DNA of 64,000 bases from Edaphobacter sp. (GCF_028283685.1 NZ_JAPWKF010000008.1:434001-498000), one strand, 5' to 3'. Positions 41,223 through 50,898 are shown, numbered from the stretch's first letter. Numbers and translations: made by a program. Notes: generated by a model not told the origin, from the sequence alone.

Positions 41223-43853
41223 ATGGCATTCCCATTGGATAAATTGTCCGCGGAGTTTGAGACGGCTCTGGATCGCGCGCGCTACTTCGCGGAGGAGCGC
41301 AGGCACGCCAGCATCGCACCAGAGCACCTGCTGTATGTGCTGTTCGAAGAGAAGGCGATGACGGCTTATCTCACGCGAGCAGGCATCCTGCCCGCACCGG
41401 TACTTGCGGCGCTTACCGTGCGCCTTAATCGACTGCCTGCGATTGACCGCGATCCCGGACGACGTCCCGTTGCCTCGCGTGCTTTGCGTGATCTGATCGA
41501 GCAGTCGTTTCATGAGATGGATGCGCGTGGGGCCGACATCGCCGAACCCGTGGACTTTCTGCAGGCAGTCTCTGGACATAGCGAGGAACTCGCGAAGGAG
41601 CTGCGCGCAGCGGGCATTACTCGGGAAACACTGATGGAGGCGAAGGATCGCAGCGATTCTACAGCGGAAGCTTTGAATGGCTCGGCTGGAGCGCATGGAT
41701 CGAGTTCGTTCGGCGTCGGAACGAATGAACCCTCCGGCAAGCTGCTCCAGCGGTTCGCTCGAGACCTTACAGCACTCGCACGCAGCGGAGAGCTCATGCC
41801 CGTTGTCGGACGTGACGAAGAAATCCGTCGTGTCATCCAGACGTTGCTGCGTAAGACCAAGAGCAATCCGGTTTGCGTCGGCGATCCTGGCACGGGCAAG
41901 ACTTCCATCGCGGAGGGGCTGGCCCTGCGGATTGCTGCTGGAGACGTTCCTGCATCTCTTAAAGGTTGCAGGGTTCTCGCACTTGACCTGACGGCGATGG
42001 TAGCCGGTGCGAAGTATCGCGGGGAATTTGAAGAGCGGCTCAAAGGCATCGTCGATGAAGTTCGCGCGCGTAAAGGAGAGATCATCCTCTTTCTGGATGA
42101 GTTGCACACACTGGTCGGCGCCGGCGGCAATGAAGGTGGCATGGATGCTGCCAACATCCTGAAGCCTGCGCTCGCACGCGGCGAGTTGCGCTGCGTCGGA
42201 GCGACGACCTTCGACGAGTATCGCGAAAAGATTGAAAGGGACGGTGCGCTTGCACGACGTTTTGATGTAGTCGTCATCAAGGAGCCCACTGACGAGGCGA
42301 TGCTGATCATCCTTCGTGGAGTTCGCTCCCGATACGAGACCTATCATGGTGTCCGGCTGGCCGACGAAGCTCTGCACGCTGCGATCAAACTTTCGCGGCG
42401 ATACCTGCCTTCGCGCTTTTTGCCCGATAAGGCAATCGACATCCTTGATGAGGCCTCCGCGCGCATTCGCATGCAGAAAGAGTCGAAGCCGCGCGAGATT
42501 GACCGGCTGGAGCGCCTGCTGGCCGACAGGAGGATGGAGCTTGAAAGCATGTCTCCTGATGCGAAGCAATACCCCTCTCTCTTCGACGAGATTGCGGAAC
42601 TGACAGGTCGCGTTGATGCTTCTACAAGCAGATGGCTGGCGCAGAAGCAGGCCTTCGAACGGTTGCAGGCTACAAAGCAGGCTATCGAGGAGCAGACGGT
42701 TCTTCTGACCAAAGCTCAGGCCGCAGGCGACATCACCCAGGCAGCTGAGATTCGCTACGGAGCTTTGCATTATCTTGAGGCACAACGCAGCGATCTGGAG
42801 CGTCAGCTTGAAGATGAAGCTGGCCAAAGTCCCGCTGTGCCGGACGAAGTACGAGCGGAGCACGTTGCAGAGGTTATCGCGGAACGTGTCGGCATTCCCA
42901 TACACCGGATGCTCGAGAGTGAACGCGAGCGTCTGGTGAAGCTTGAGGATCGGTTGTCGGAGCGTATCTTCGGTCAACCGGAGGCAGTGGTTGCCGTTGC
43001 GGAGGCGGTCAGGCGAATGCGCGCGGATATTGAAACGCAGCGCAAGCCTAACTCGTTTCTCTTCGTCGGACCCACCGGCACGGGAAAGACGGAGTTGGCC
43101 AAGGCGCTGGCAGATGCGCTCTTCGACGACGAGACGGCGCTCATTCGCGTTGATATGGGAGAGTACAAGGATAAAGGTTCCGTCAGCGGACTCATCGGAT
43201 CGCGGCCCGGTCTGATCGGCTCTGACGAAGGCGGTTATCTTACGGAACGGGTACGCCGCAGCCCGTACTCCATCGTGCTCTTCGATGAGGTCGAGAAGGC
43301 GCATCCGGAGGTACTGGATCTTCTGCTGGGAGTGCTGGACGAAGGCAGGTTGACCGATGCGAAGGGACGCTTCTGCGATTTCTCGAATGCCATCATTCTG
43401 TTTACCTCCAACCTGGGGGCACGAGAAGCGATGATGCAGAGCGATGAGCCCGAAGCGCGCCGCGCGATTATCTCTGAGGTCGTACGAGCGACGCTTCGGC
43501 CTGAGCTGTACAACCGCATCTCGCAGGTCGTGCCGTTCGATGCGCTCACCTCGGTGGAACTTGAGCGCATCGTAGGGCATTCACTCAACCGGCTTTGCAA
43601 AAAGCTCGCGGAGGAACGTGAGATCGATATGAGCATCCATGAGGCTGCGCTCAAGCATCTGGCCGCGCTCTCCTACGACCCGGAGTATGGCGCAAGACCA
43701 GTGGGCAGGACCATGCAACAGGTCATCTTCTCGCCCCTGGCCACGGCATTGATCGCGGGTGAGATTGAGCAGGGACAGAAATTGCACCTCAATTATTCGG
43801 AAGAGACAGGACTCAGCTTTGATATCCCTCAGAATGCGACGGCCACTGCATAA
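41223..43853 (+). CDS. clpV: ClpV/TssH AAA+ sheath-disassembly ATPase
   Basis: 876 residues, two AAA+ modules. N-terminal Clp domain (APEHLLYVLFEEKAMTAYL); first Walker A GDPGTGKTS (about residue 220) with Walker B ILFLDELHTLVGAGG; M-domain coiled coil around 430-560; second Walker A GPTGTGKTELAKALADALF (about 616) with VLFDEVEKAHPEV. It recycles contracted TssBC sheaths. A housekeeping ClpB would look similar, but the location between tssK and a T6SS FHA gene indicates ClpV. Ribosome site CGGAG. An 829-codon antisense frame covers most of this gene and is taken as a composition artefact. Confidence 0.93.
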   Translation: MAFPLDKLSAEFETALDRARYFAEERRHASIAPEHLLYVLFEEKAMTAYLTRAGILPAPVLAALTVRLNRLPAIDRDPGRRPVASRALRDLIEQSFHEMDARGADIAEPVDFLQAVSGHSEELAKELRAAGITRETLMEAKDRSDSTAEALNGSAGAHGSSSFGVGTNEPSGKLLQRFARDLTALARSGELMPVVGRDEEIRRVIQTLLRKTKSNPVCVGDPGTGKTSIAEGLALRIAAGDVPASLKGCRVLALDLTAMVAGAKYRGEFEERLKGIVDEVRARKGEIILFLDELHTLVGAGGNEGGMDAANILKPALARGELRCVGATTFDEYREKIERDGALARRFDVVVIKEPTDEAMLIILRGVRSRYETYHGVRLADEALHAAIKLSRRYLPSRFLPDKAIDILDEASARIRMQKESKPREIDRLERLLADRRMELESMSPDAKQYPSLFDEIAELTGRVDASTSRWLAQKQAFERLQATKQAIEEQTVLLTKAQAAGDITQAAEIRYGALHYLEAQRSDLERQLEDEAGQSPAVPDEVRAEHVAEVIAERVGIPIHRMLESERERLVKLEDRLSERIFGQPEAVVAVAEAVRRMRADIETQRKPNSFLFVGPTGTGKTELAKALADALFDDETALIRVDMGEYKDKGSVSGLIGSRPGLIGSDEGGYLTERVRRSPYSIVLFDEVEKAHPEVLDLLLGVLDEGRLTDAKGRFCDFSNAIILFTSNLGAREAMMQSDEPEARRAIISEVVRATLRPELYNRISQVVPFDALTSVELERIVGHSLNRLCKKLAEEREIDMSIHEAALKHLAALSYDPEYGARPVGRTMQQVIFSPLATALIAGEIEQGQKLHLNYSEETGLSFDIPQNATATA

Positions 43854-45978
43854 CGGCCTGGCGCTCGCCGCTGCGACCTTCTCACTTCTCCTTCTTGCGC
43901 CGTCCTGCATGGATGCCTTGGAGACAGCCGGGTCTTTGCCTGCGAGTGATGCAGCGCAGGGTTGGGTCCGTCTCTTCGACGGAACCTCCCGCTCCGGCTG
44001 GTCCAGCAATGGAGACTGGCAGATCCGCAGCAACACGCTCGTCTCGGACTCGACGCAGCAGAGCCGATTGCGAACGACTGCTTCGTTCTCTGACTTCGAT
44101 CTGAAGTTCGAGGCTCGTATCACCGGTGGTCCCTCTACGTTGCTGCTACGCGCCGATCCGCAAAGCAAGCCCGCGCAGCCGGGCTACACCATGTCACTCA
44201 GCGACGCTACGATTGCGGGAATCAGTGGAGGGGAGCCAGTCTCCGCTTCGGCTCCCGGAGGTTGGAATGTCTATGAAGTGAAGGCGGAGGGCACTCATCT
44301 GCTCGCTATGCTCAACGGAAAAATTACAGCGGATGGAAAGAATACAAAGAATCGCGTGGGTTACTTTGAGTTTTCCGCGCCGCGCGGCGCGACGCTGGAG
44401 GTGCGCTCCATCCAGCTCAAGCCTCTGGGACTCGACCGGCTTTACAACGGCTCCAACCTTGACGGCTGGCGAGCTGTATCCGCACCCACCCCGGAGAAAA
44501 AATCGAAGTTGAAGCTGCCGATTCCGGGACTGTCGGGCAAGCCCAAACCCCTAAAAAATGTTCGTTGGTCGGGCTCAGGAGGCATTCACGGAGAAGGGGG
44601 AGAAGGACTGCTTGAGTCGACCACCGCATATGACGATTTCGTGTTGCAGTTCACGGCGAGGACTCCTGCGATTGATGGCGACGGCCATACCGCGACGGAG
44701 ATATTCTTTCGCGGAACTCCGGGACAGTTCAATTCTGGATATGCGATCAGTACCGACACAGCAACAGCGCGTCAGCTCAAAGACGGAAAATCCTTCGGTG
44801 TCGGCGGTTTGGTCAGCTTAGAAAAAGCGAACGCCTCTTCGATAGCCGCCGGGCAATCCTTTACAGGTACCGTAATCGCTCGTGCCCATCGCGTCTCGGT
44901 ATGGATCAACGGCGCTCTGGTGACCGATTACTATGATTCTCGTCCTGAGGGTGCCTACCATTCGGCCGCCGGACCCTTGGGTTTTCGCATACGAAGCGAC
45001 AAGGCCAAGCTGGACCTGCTCGATGTCCAGATAGCGACTCTGCCGAAAGGGCCTGCTCCTCCGCCTCCACCGGTACCTGTCGCAGCGGTTCCCCCAACGC
45101 CGCCTGCCGCACCTGCTGCCGCTCCGCCCACCGGGATGGTTGTGCCCACGGTGCTTGGCCCGTCTCCTGAGGAGAAAGCCAACCAAGAGCAGATCCGCAG
45201 ATTAACCATGGATGCGTTGAGCGCCTCCACGCCGGAAGACGCAGTGCGTATCAACAAGCAGATCCTGTTTCTTGATCCGGGGGACATGCCTGCGCAGCAG
45301 CGTCTGGACAAAGCCCAGGGACAGATCGACGCCGCAAGCGCACAGCGCGAGCATGGGATGGCAGAGCAGCAGGCTTCCACTAGCAGGCTTCAGGAAAATA
45401 TCGCGCGGCGCGATGCGCTCGTTCGCCAGACGCAGGACGCCTTGCTGCAAGGCAATCTCAACCAGGCAAAAGACCGGTTGAATGACGCGCAAAGGCTGGG
45501 AGCCAGCGGTCCTGCAGTCGATCGGCTACAGTCGCTCATCCGATCCCGGCTCAGAGACCGTCTGCTGCTTCGCGCCGGCCTCGGGGGAGGTGGCCTTCTT
45601 GCTCTCGTCGGACTCCCCATCTTTTTCTGGAGACGCCGTGGCAGGACCGTGATCGCGTATCTCATCGCCATCGACGGCGTCGACAAGGGTAAGCGTTACC
45701 TCCTAAACCAGGAAGTCACGCACATCGGTGGGGTCGCCATGGACGGCGGCAGAAAAAACGAGGTGCTCGTTCGCGATCCGGACCGGCAGGTATCTCGCTT
45801 TCACTGCGAGGTGCATAAACGTGACAGGAGTTGTTATCTGATCGATCTCGACAGCTCGAATGGTACTTTTCTGAGCAATCGTGCTCTCCAGCCCGGGGTC
45901 GCTGCCAGGCTGCGCGATGGAGACAGGTTCACTCTCGCTCGAGCCGCCGCCTTCGAACTGCATCTGGAACGTCAGTAG
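43834..45978 (+). CDS. DUF1080-DUF1080-TM-FHA protein
   Basis: 714 residues from ATG 43834, overlapping the end of clpV by 20 bases. Signal or lipoprotein-type N-terminus (AATFSLLLLAPSCMD). Two DUF1080/LamG-like beta-sandwiches follow: WVRLFDGTSRSGW and LDRLYNGSNLDGW are their first strands. Then come a Pro-rich linker, a coiled-coil/TPR-like stretch, a membrane helix near 593-612 (GGGGLLALVGLPIFFWRRR), and a C-terminal FHA domain (VTHIGG, DRQVSRFHCEVHK, DLDSSNGTFLSN). It therefore joins an outside carbohydrate-type sensor to a phosphothreonine reader inside, and presumably works with the kinase. It closes the T6SS operon. Confidence 0.85.
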   Translation: MRRPLHNGLALAAATFSLLLLAPSCMDALETAGSLPASDAAQGWVRLFDGTSRSGWSSNGDWQIRSNTLVSDSTQQSRLRTTASFSDFDLKFEARITGGPSTLLLRADPQSKPAQPGYTMSLSDATIAGISGGEPVSASAPGGWNVYEVKAEGTHLLAMLNGKITADGKNTKNRVGYFEFSAPRGATLEVRSIQLKPLGLDRLYNGSNLDGWRAVSAPTPEKKSKLKLPIPGLSGKPKPLKNVRWSGSGGIHGEGGEGLLESTTAYDDFVLQFTARTPAIDGDGHTATEIFFRGTPGQFNSGYAISTDTATARQLKDGKSFGVGGLVSLEKANASSIAAGQSFTGTVIARAHRVSVWINGALVTDYYDSRPEGAYHSAAGPLGFRIRSDKAKLDLLDVQIATLPKGPAPPPPPVPVAAVPPTPPAAPAAAPPTGMVVPTVLGPSPEEKANQEQIRRLTMDALSASTPEDAVRINKQILFLDPGDMPAQQRLDKAQGQIDAASAQREHGMAEQQASTSRLQENIARRDALVRQTQDALLQGNLNQAKDRLNDAQRLGASGPAVDRLQSLIRSRLRDRLLLRAGLGGGGLLALVGLPIFFWRRRGRTVIAYLIAIDGVDKGKRYLLNQEVTHIGGVAMDGGRKNEVLVRDPDRQVSRFHCEVHKRDRSCYLIDLDSSNGTFLSNRALQPGVAARLRDGDRFTLARAAAFELHLERQ

Positions 45979-46042
45979 GCCGTAAGCTACGACGGCAAGG
46001 AAAGTCAGATCTGCTACGGCAGGTCGTTCTGGAGAGATGCAA

Positions 46043-46933
46043 TCAAAGCTGACCGCGATAGCTGCTGGGCGATGCCCCGGTAAAACGATTAAAGATCCTC
46101 GAGAAATGCTGATGGGTCCGAAAGCCGGAGGCCAGCGCAACATCGAGGATCGAGCGACTCGGATCAGACAAGAGAGTCTTGGCATGTTGAATCCGGCGGT
46201 TGAGTACAAACTGGTGTGGCGTTGTGCCCAGGGTCTTGCGGAAGAGACTGCAAAAGTGGGAAGAGCTCAATCCAGCCGCCTGCGCCAGTTCGTTCAGGCT
46301 GATCTCTTCTTCAATACGTGCGTGGATAAACTCATTGACGCGTTTCATTCGATAAGGAGCAAGCCCTCCCTTGAACATCTGCGACGCACGGGATGCGATG
46401 CCGTCATAGCTGACCAGAATCGCCGCGAGGGCCTGCTCGATTCCATCGACAAACAGGCGCCCCGCAGGATATCCGTGTACTCGCTCGCGCTCCAATGCGT
46501 AGAGCAGGGAAGATAGCCTTGTGTCCTCAGCCGCTCTGTCCGTTGGCACAAAGTCTCGTATGCCTGGTGAGGCTTCGGCCGCCTGGGTCAGTGCCGAATC
46601 GGACAAGCGAACTGTAAGGGTGGGGGTCGGCGAATCAAGACGGAATATCTGTTCGCACGCACGTTTTTCGATCACCACGCTGCCCTTTGTCAGGACGAGG
46701 CCTCGCAGAACACCCGCTCTGCTCCCATATTCAACACCGCAACGCCTCATATAAAGCGTCAGTACCTGGTCAGGGAGGATCACCGTCTGCCAATCCGTCT
46801 GGCAGGTCTCGTGTTTCTCGATTAATAATGACGACGATGGAGAGGGAGGCCCCTGCAAATCCGAATCGAAGAGGGGAGTCTTTTCTCCATCGCGGATGGC
46901 CATGATTCGCGTGGTCTCCGTAGACTGGTCCAA
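46043..46933 (-). CDS. AraC-family transcriptional regulator
   Basis: 296 residues. Two helix-turn-helix motifs occupy the C-terminal 100 residues: ISLNELAQAAGLSSSHFCSLF with FRKTLGTTPHQFVLNRRI, and SILDVALASGFRTHQHFSRIF ending FTGASPSSYR. The N-terminal part is not a typical cupin by eye; effector unknown. ATG 46903 is an alternative start. The gene is convergent with the T6SS end, and a tandem palindromic repeat lies about 175 bases upstream. Confidence 0.92.
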   Translation of the reverse strand: MDQSTETTRIMAIRDGEKTPLFDSDLQGPPSPSSSLLIEKHETCQTDWQTVILPDQVLTLYMRRCGVEYGSRAGVLRGLVLTKGSVVIEKRACEQIFRLDSPTPTLTVRLSDSALTQAAEASPGIRDFVPTDRAAEDTRLSSLLYALERERVHGYPAGRLFVDGIEQALAAILVSYDGIASRASQMFKGGLAPYRMKRVNEFIHARIEEEISLNELAQAAGLSSSHFCSLFRKTLGTTPHQFVLNRRIQHAKTLLSDPSRSILDVALASGFRTHQHFSRIFNRFTGASPSSYRGQL

Positions 46934-47292
46934 AAAATTCTTGTCAGGCCCTTTGACGACACAATTGCTTACACCTCTGGTTGCAATAGCTTCATCTCGT
47001 CCAAATACATGTGGATCAACGGGTTACCAGGGAGGTGGATCTCCTGCTGACGCGTCTATGTTGTTTTACGGTGGTTGCGAACGGCTGCGGTTAACAGGGC
47101 AATAATCCTCTGCAGATTTCTGCAGATCCGGTTATCCCTCTCAAGCCTGTCCGGAAAAAACTTTCTTTCTGATCGGGAATTTCATCACAAAGGACCTGAA
47201 GTCAAAGTTACGAATGACAATGAGTTTTCAGTCTGTTGGCGGTGGGGAAAACAACGCGACCAACACAAAACCATCGCCGTGGGAGCATGTCT
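46934..47292. other. Gene-poor region upstream of the AraC regulator
   Basis: About 360 bases with no convincing gene. It contains the tandem TCTGCAGAT repeat listed separately. Short frames here lack ribosome sites and have mixed composition. Confidence 0.4.
47109..47127. promoter_or_regulatory. Tandem TCTGCAGAT repeat, possible regulator site
   Basis: Two identical 9-base copies at 47109-47117 and 47119-47127, period 10 bases (one helical turn). Each contains the palindrome TCTGCAGA. Direct repeats in phase with the helix are the usual site type for AraC-family proteins, and the divergent AraC gene starts 175 bases away. Confidence 0.3.
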
Positions 47293-47640
47293 TCAGAGAA
47301 CTATCTTGTCGTTTCCCCGTATTTGAACGGGGCGAAAGGCCGTTCCCGATTCCAGATCGGCCCATGCAGCGACCCGCATGAACCCAATCCCATTCGAGCG
47401 ATCTAAGAACGGCACCTGTTGATTTGGGGCGTCAATCTGCAAGGAAAGAGTTACTTCTTTAGGTAAGACCGGGCCAGTCGCGATTTGTCCACTGGCCGAC
47501 AAAATTGCACCGACATCAACTTCTCAGCGATCTCTCATTTCATTCAGCCCGGACAAGATCGCTGCCGAGCTGAAGATACTCGACTGAGTAAAGAAACCAG
47601 AAGATGTGTCGTTCCGGCTCCCGACCTCAGGGGTCAGTGC
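47293..47640 (-). pseudogene. Degenerate ORF, unrecognised
   Basis: On the minus strand a 69-codon frame (47502-47293, TTG first codon) has protein-like composition, including QVPFLDRSNGIGFMRVAAWA and FRPVQIRGNDKIVL at its end. In the same frame upstream, an open stretch containing SSAAILSGLNEMRDR is separated from it by a single TGA. This looks like one former gene broken by a nonsense change, but no family is recognised and chance is possible. Confidence 0.3.
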
Positions 47641-47760
47641 GTTGGTTCGGATGATCATGTTGGAACCAATCTCATTGGGCTGGTAAGGTGCTCATCGTAC
47701 GCGGCGGTCAGGAGAGAGAATTGTTGGTGAGCAGTTAACTTGTCCGCGACAGCTTTACGG

Positions 47761-48351
47761 TTACGGGACTAGAGATTCACGCACCATCGTCTGAGAGGCC
47801 AGCTTTCCTGCCTGATCAAAGCGCAGAACAACTATCCAATCAAAGGTTTCATCAGGCCATTTCCCTTCGGGGAGCAGCGATTCGGGCGAGCCTCCGAAGG
47901 CACGAATGAGGGTAGGAATTTGACCATGTCGCCAGCATACCAATGGCACGTTGCCGTGCGCACTCCTGCGTAAGAGAGAGACGAGTGCTTCAGCATCTTC
48001 TGTTTTGATCGTTGTATCGAGGGGCTTACCGGACGCTTGGCTGAGTGGTTCCAGTGTAAGCCTCGGTCGTTGGCTGGATTTAGAATCGGCTCCGGCGTAT
48101 AGATCGGTGATGGTTAGATTGAGACCGCCATCGCGAATTGGCTGGAAGTAAGAGACGTATGCTTTGGCTCTGCGAACACCGGCTTCGTTGAGACCTATAT
48201 GCGCTTTGTCCGCATATTTTTCCGCGTGTCTGATGATCAGAACGGTATTATTTGCCAGATTGTCTTGGCTGTGAGCGCTCCTCGCAGCACAAAGCATGAG
48301 TGCAAAGATAATGAAACGGCAGCTTATCCAGAACAGCTTCAATCGGAGCAC
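47761..48351 (-). CDS. Secreted histidine phosphatase family (phosphoglycerate mutase-like) protein
   Basis: 196 residues with a signal peptide ending ARSAHSQD. The histidine-phosphatase RHG-type motif is VLIIRHAEKY, with the second catalytic His in VCWRHGQIPTLI and LNEAGVRRA between them. The fold is the short branch-1 type. It probably acts in the periplasm on phosphate esters, but no substrate is evident. It is divergently transcribed from an OmpR-type regulator whose cognate locus also includes an acid phosphatase. Confidence 0.82.
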   Translation of the reverse strand: MLRLKLFWISCRFIIFALMLCAARSAHSQDNLANNTVLIIRHAEKYADKAHIGLNEAGVRRAKAYVSYFQPIRDGGLNLTITDLYAGADSKSSQRPRLTLEPLSQASGKPLDTTIKTEDAEALVSLLRRSAHGNVPLVCWRHGQIPTLIRAFGGSPESLLPEGKWPDETFDWIVVLRFDQAGKLASQTMVRESLVP

Positions 48352-48413
48352 CTTCTAAGGCCCAAGATTTTCGAATTATAGGGCAAGCTGATGACTAACT
48401 GGAGAATCATTTT

Positions 48414-48445
48414 ATTTCCGGCAAGAACCAACTCATTTCGGAAAT
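48414..48445. promoter_or_regulatory. Dyad upstream of the OmpR-type regulator
   Basis: ATTTCCG at 48414-48420 and CGGAAAT at 48439-48445, 18-base spacer, in the 155-base divergent region between the histidine phosphatase and the response regulator. Possible autoregulatory site; short arms, so chance cannot be excluded. Confidence 0.3.
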
Positions 48446-48506
48446 TGTAACCTCTGTTTCATCATCTTTGGATAAAAGACGCTCTACCCTCAGAACAAGC
48501 ACTGAC

Positions 48507-49205
48507 ATGAACGTTCTGGTGATCGAAGACGATAAGAGGATTGCTGCGCTGGTTGAGCGAGCCTTGATTGAGGCTGGTCACGGCGTTTCTCTTTGCCACA
48601 ATGGGCGTGAAGGAGCAGAGATGCTGCTCAAGGGGAAGTATGAAGCGGCCCTTCTAGACGTATTGCTCCCCGGAATGGATGGCTTTGAAGTTCTGGAGAT
48701 GGCTCGCACTCGTCATTGCAGAACGCCTATTCTCATGTTGACCGCGGTTGATTCGGTTCCAAAGATCGTCGAAGCATTCGATCTCGGTGTCGACGATTAC
48801 ATCGTGAAGCCCTTTATTCTCGAGATCCTTTTAGCTCGAGTGGCGGCGATCGCACGCAGGGGGAAGCCGTCGCAGGAGACTAACCTCGTCTCTGCCGGAG
48901 GCATTACGCTCGACCGTGGGAGGCGCATAGCTTCCTATGAAGGGCGTGCCGCCCCTCTTACGAAGAAACAATTTGAACTTCTCGAGATGTTGATGCGCCG
49001 GGCGGATCTCATTACTTCACGCGAAGACCTAATGGAAGCTGCATGGGGATACGTGAGCGAAGATAAGAAGAATGCTCTGGACGTCTATATCCACGGGCTT
49101 CGCACAAAGCTCGATGAGCTTACGCAAGTTGAGTTAAAGACGGATAGCAATAAGCCGATGATTCGTACGGTGCACGGCGAAGGCTATATGTTCGTAGCTG
49201 TTTAA
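48507..49205 (+). CDS. OmpR/PhoB-family response regulator
   Basis: 232 residues from ATG 48507, the point where the receiver begins (MNVLVIEDDKRIAALVE). Phosphoacceptor Asp51 in ALLDVLLPGMDGFEV, switch residues in MLTAVDS and IVKPF, then a C-terminal winged helix (LTKKQFELLEMLMRRAD to YIHGLRTKLDE and GEGYMFVAV). The following kinase gene begins immediately after its stop, so they form an operon. The next genes downstream are a TonB-dependent receptor and a class A acid phosphatase. Confidence 0.95.
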   Translation: MNVLVIEDDKRIAALVERALIEAGHGVSLCHNGREGAEMLLKGKYEAALLDVLLPGMDGFEVLEMARTRHCRTPILMLTAVDSVPKIVEAFDLGVDDYIVKPFILEILLARVAAIARRGKPSQETNLVSAGGITLDRGRRIASYEGRAAPLTKKQFELLEMLMRRADLITSREDLMEAAWGYVSEDKKNALDVYIHGLRTKLDELTQVELKTDSNKPMIRTVHGEGYMFVAV

Positions 49206-50621
49206 ATGAATATGCGCTCGTTCTCGGTTCGTGTCCAATTGATGCTGCTCTATCTTGTTGTAACGCTTGCGGCATTAATTCTGTTTGGGCTGATGTCATT
49301 CGGTGCGTTGAAGTACTCCCTGCAGGAGGGCAAGAAGACTCACTTGGTTGGGCGCGAGCAGCGTCTGATCGCACTGCTCGTAGAGAATAGTGCGAACCAC
49401 ACGAGGCTCTCGCTCGACGACCAACTCCGTAACTACGCTCTTGTCACGCATGAAGGAAATCTTTTCTACATCTACAACGCGGATGGAACGACCTTCTTTC
49501 CGCGTGACAAGACGTCTCCACGGTGGATATCGCCTGAATCCAATTGCGAGGAAACGGTCTATCGTACCGTTTTGTTTGAGGGGCAGCCGATCCTGGTTTT
49601 ATGTCACGCAGCGTTGATTGCAGGGCATCGGGTACAGCTACAGATCGGTGGTTCTCTAGAAGAACAAGTTGAGATTCTCAGAATCTATCGCAACGCCCTT
49701 CTGCTCTTGATGCCGTTATTGCTGATTCTTTCGATCGGCATCGGTTATCTTTTGAGCAGCCGAGCACTCAAGCCGGTGGATCGGATGACACGCGCCGCTC
49801 TCAACATTGGCATAGGCAATCTCTCGGAAAGATTACCTGTGCCTGCTGCCCGTGATGAGATACAGGATCTGGCGCTCGCGTGGAACCAGTTGCTTGCCAG
49901 GCTGGAGGCGGCGGTATCAAGACTCAGTCAATTCTCTGCAGATGCGTCTCACGATCTGCGCACGTCGATTACCGTGATTCTTGCCACAGCCCAGCTCTCG
50001 CTGCAAAAGCGGCGGGCTGCGCAGGAGCACCGCGACGATCTCGAGAAGATTGTGACAGAGTGCCACACCGGAGCGACGTTGCTGGATGCATTGCTTTCAC
50101 TGGCTCGCAGCGATAACTTTGTGCACGAAGTAACCTTCCGGCAGATCGATCTGGATGAGCTTGTGGTCAGTTGCTGCAGGAGAGTGGAAGACCTGGCGGA
50201 GAGCAGCGGCATCCTGCTGGACTGGCGGCTGACGCGAGAGCCCGTGTTGATTGAAGGTGATGAGAGTCTTTTACAGCGACTACTCGGCATTCTCCTCGAT
50301 AATGCGATTCGCTATACGCCAGAGCGGGGAGAGATTCTTGTGGCGGTCAATGTAACTGACGGAGAGGCGATCGTCACAGTGCGGGATACCGGGGTGGGTA
50401 TGTCGGAGGCTGCACGCCTGCGAGTCTTTGAACGCTTTTATCAAGCAGACTTGCGGGAGCGAAAGAAGCAGGCGGGAAGCGGGCTCGGACTCTCCATTGC
50501 GAGATGGATTGCGGACGCGCATCGAGCTTCATTAACAGTTGAAAGCACGCCCATGGTGGGCTCGGTATTTCAGATCAGGTTTCCGCTGCTCGTATCACCT
50601 CCTCTTGCTATGCGACCGTAA
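49206..50621 (+). CDS. Sensor histidine kinase, OmpR-partner type
   Basis: 471 residues. Membrane segments at about 11-30 and 164-184 frame a periplasmic domain of about 130 residues. A HAMP domain follows (ALKPVDRMTRAALNIGIGNL), then the phosphoacceptor His249 in SADASHDLRTSITV, the N box LLDNAIRYTPE, and G boxes VRDTGVGM and GSGLGLSIARWI. It is encoded directly after its response regulator with no spacer. Ligand unknown. All catalytic elements are intact. Confidence 0.95.
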   Translation: MNMRSFSVRVQLMLLYLVVTLAALILFGLMSFGALKYSLQEGKKTHLVGREQRLIALLVENSANHTRLSLDDQLRNYALVTHEGNLFYIYNADGTTFFPRDKTSPRWISPESNCEETVYRTVLFEGQPILVLCHAALIAGHRVQLQIGGSLEEQVEILRIYRNALLLLMPLLLILSIGIGYLLSSRALKPVDRMTRAALNIGIGNLSERLPVPAARDEIQDLALAWNQLLARLEAAVSRLSQFSADASHDLRTSITVILATAQLSLQKRRAAQEHRDDLEKIVTECHTGATLLDALLSLARSDNFVHEVTFRQIDLDELVVSCCRRVEDLAESSGILLDWRLTREPVLIEGDESLLQRLLGILLDNAIRYTPERGEILVAVNVTDGEAIVTVRDTGVGMSEAARLRVFERFYQADLRERKKQAGSGLGLSIARWIADAHRASLTVESTPMVGSVFQIRFPLLVSPPLAMRP

Positions 50622-50898
50622 AGCTGAGATCAGGCTTTGGCATGTGCCGCTCCGGAATCTTAAGACAATCTTAGAAAAGATAAACGGGAAGCCATTAGAG
50701 TCAGCTTGACCGGTCACATGCTTTTGGCGTTCCGCCAGAAATAGATATCCCCAGTAAATGCAAAGGTTTTGTGTGTGTAGGCCAGGGATAGATTGGAGCT
50801 TGCAACTAGGATGATCGAGCGTCGATGTAACACGATATTTACAGGAGTTTTTTAGCTTCGGTCTATCGGAAAGATTCGAATATCCGACTGGAGGACCC

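Noticed and set aside
41091..43580. 829-codon minus-strand frame antisense to clpV
   Set aside because: It mirrors the intact ClpV gene, has no recognisable domain and no ribosome site; long antisense frames are common in codon-biased high-GC genes.
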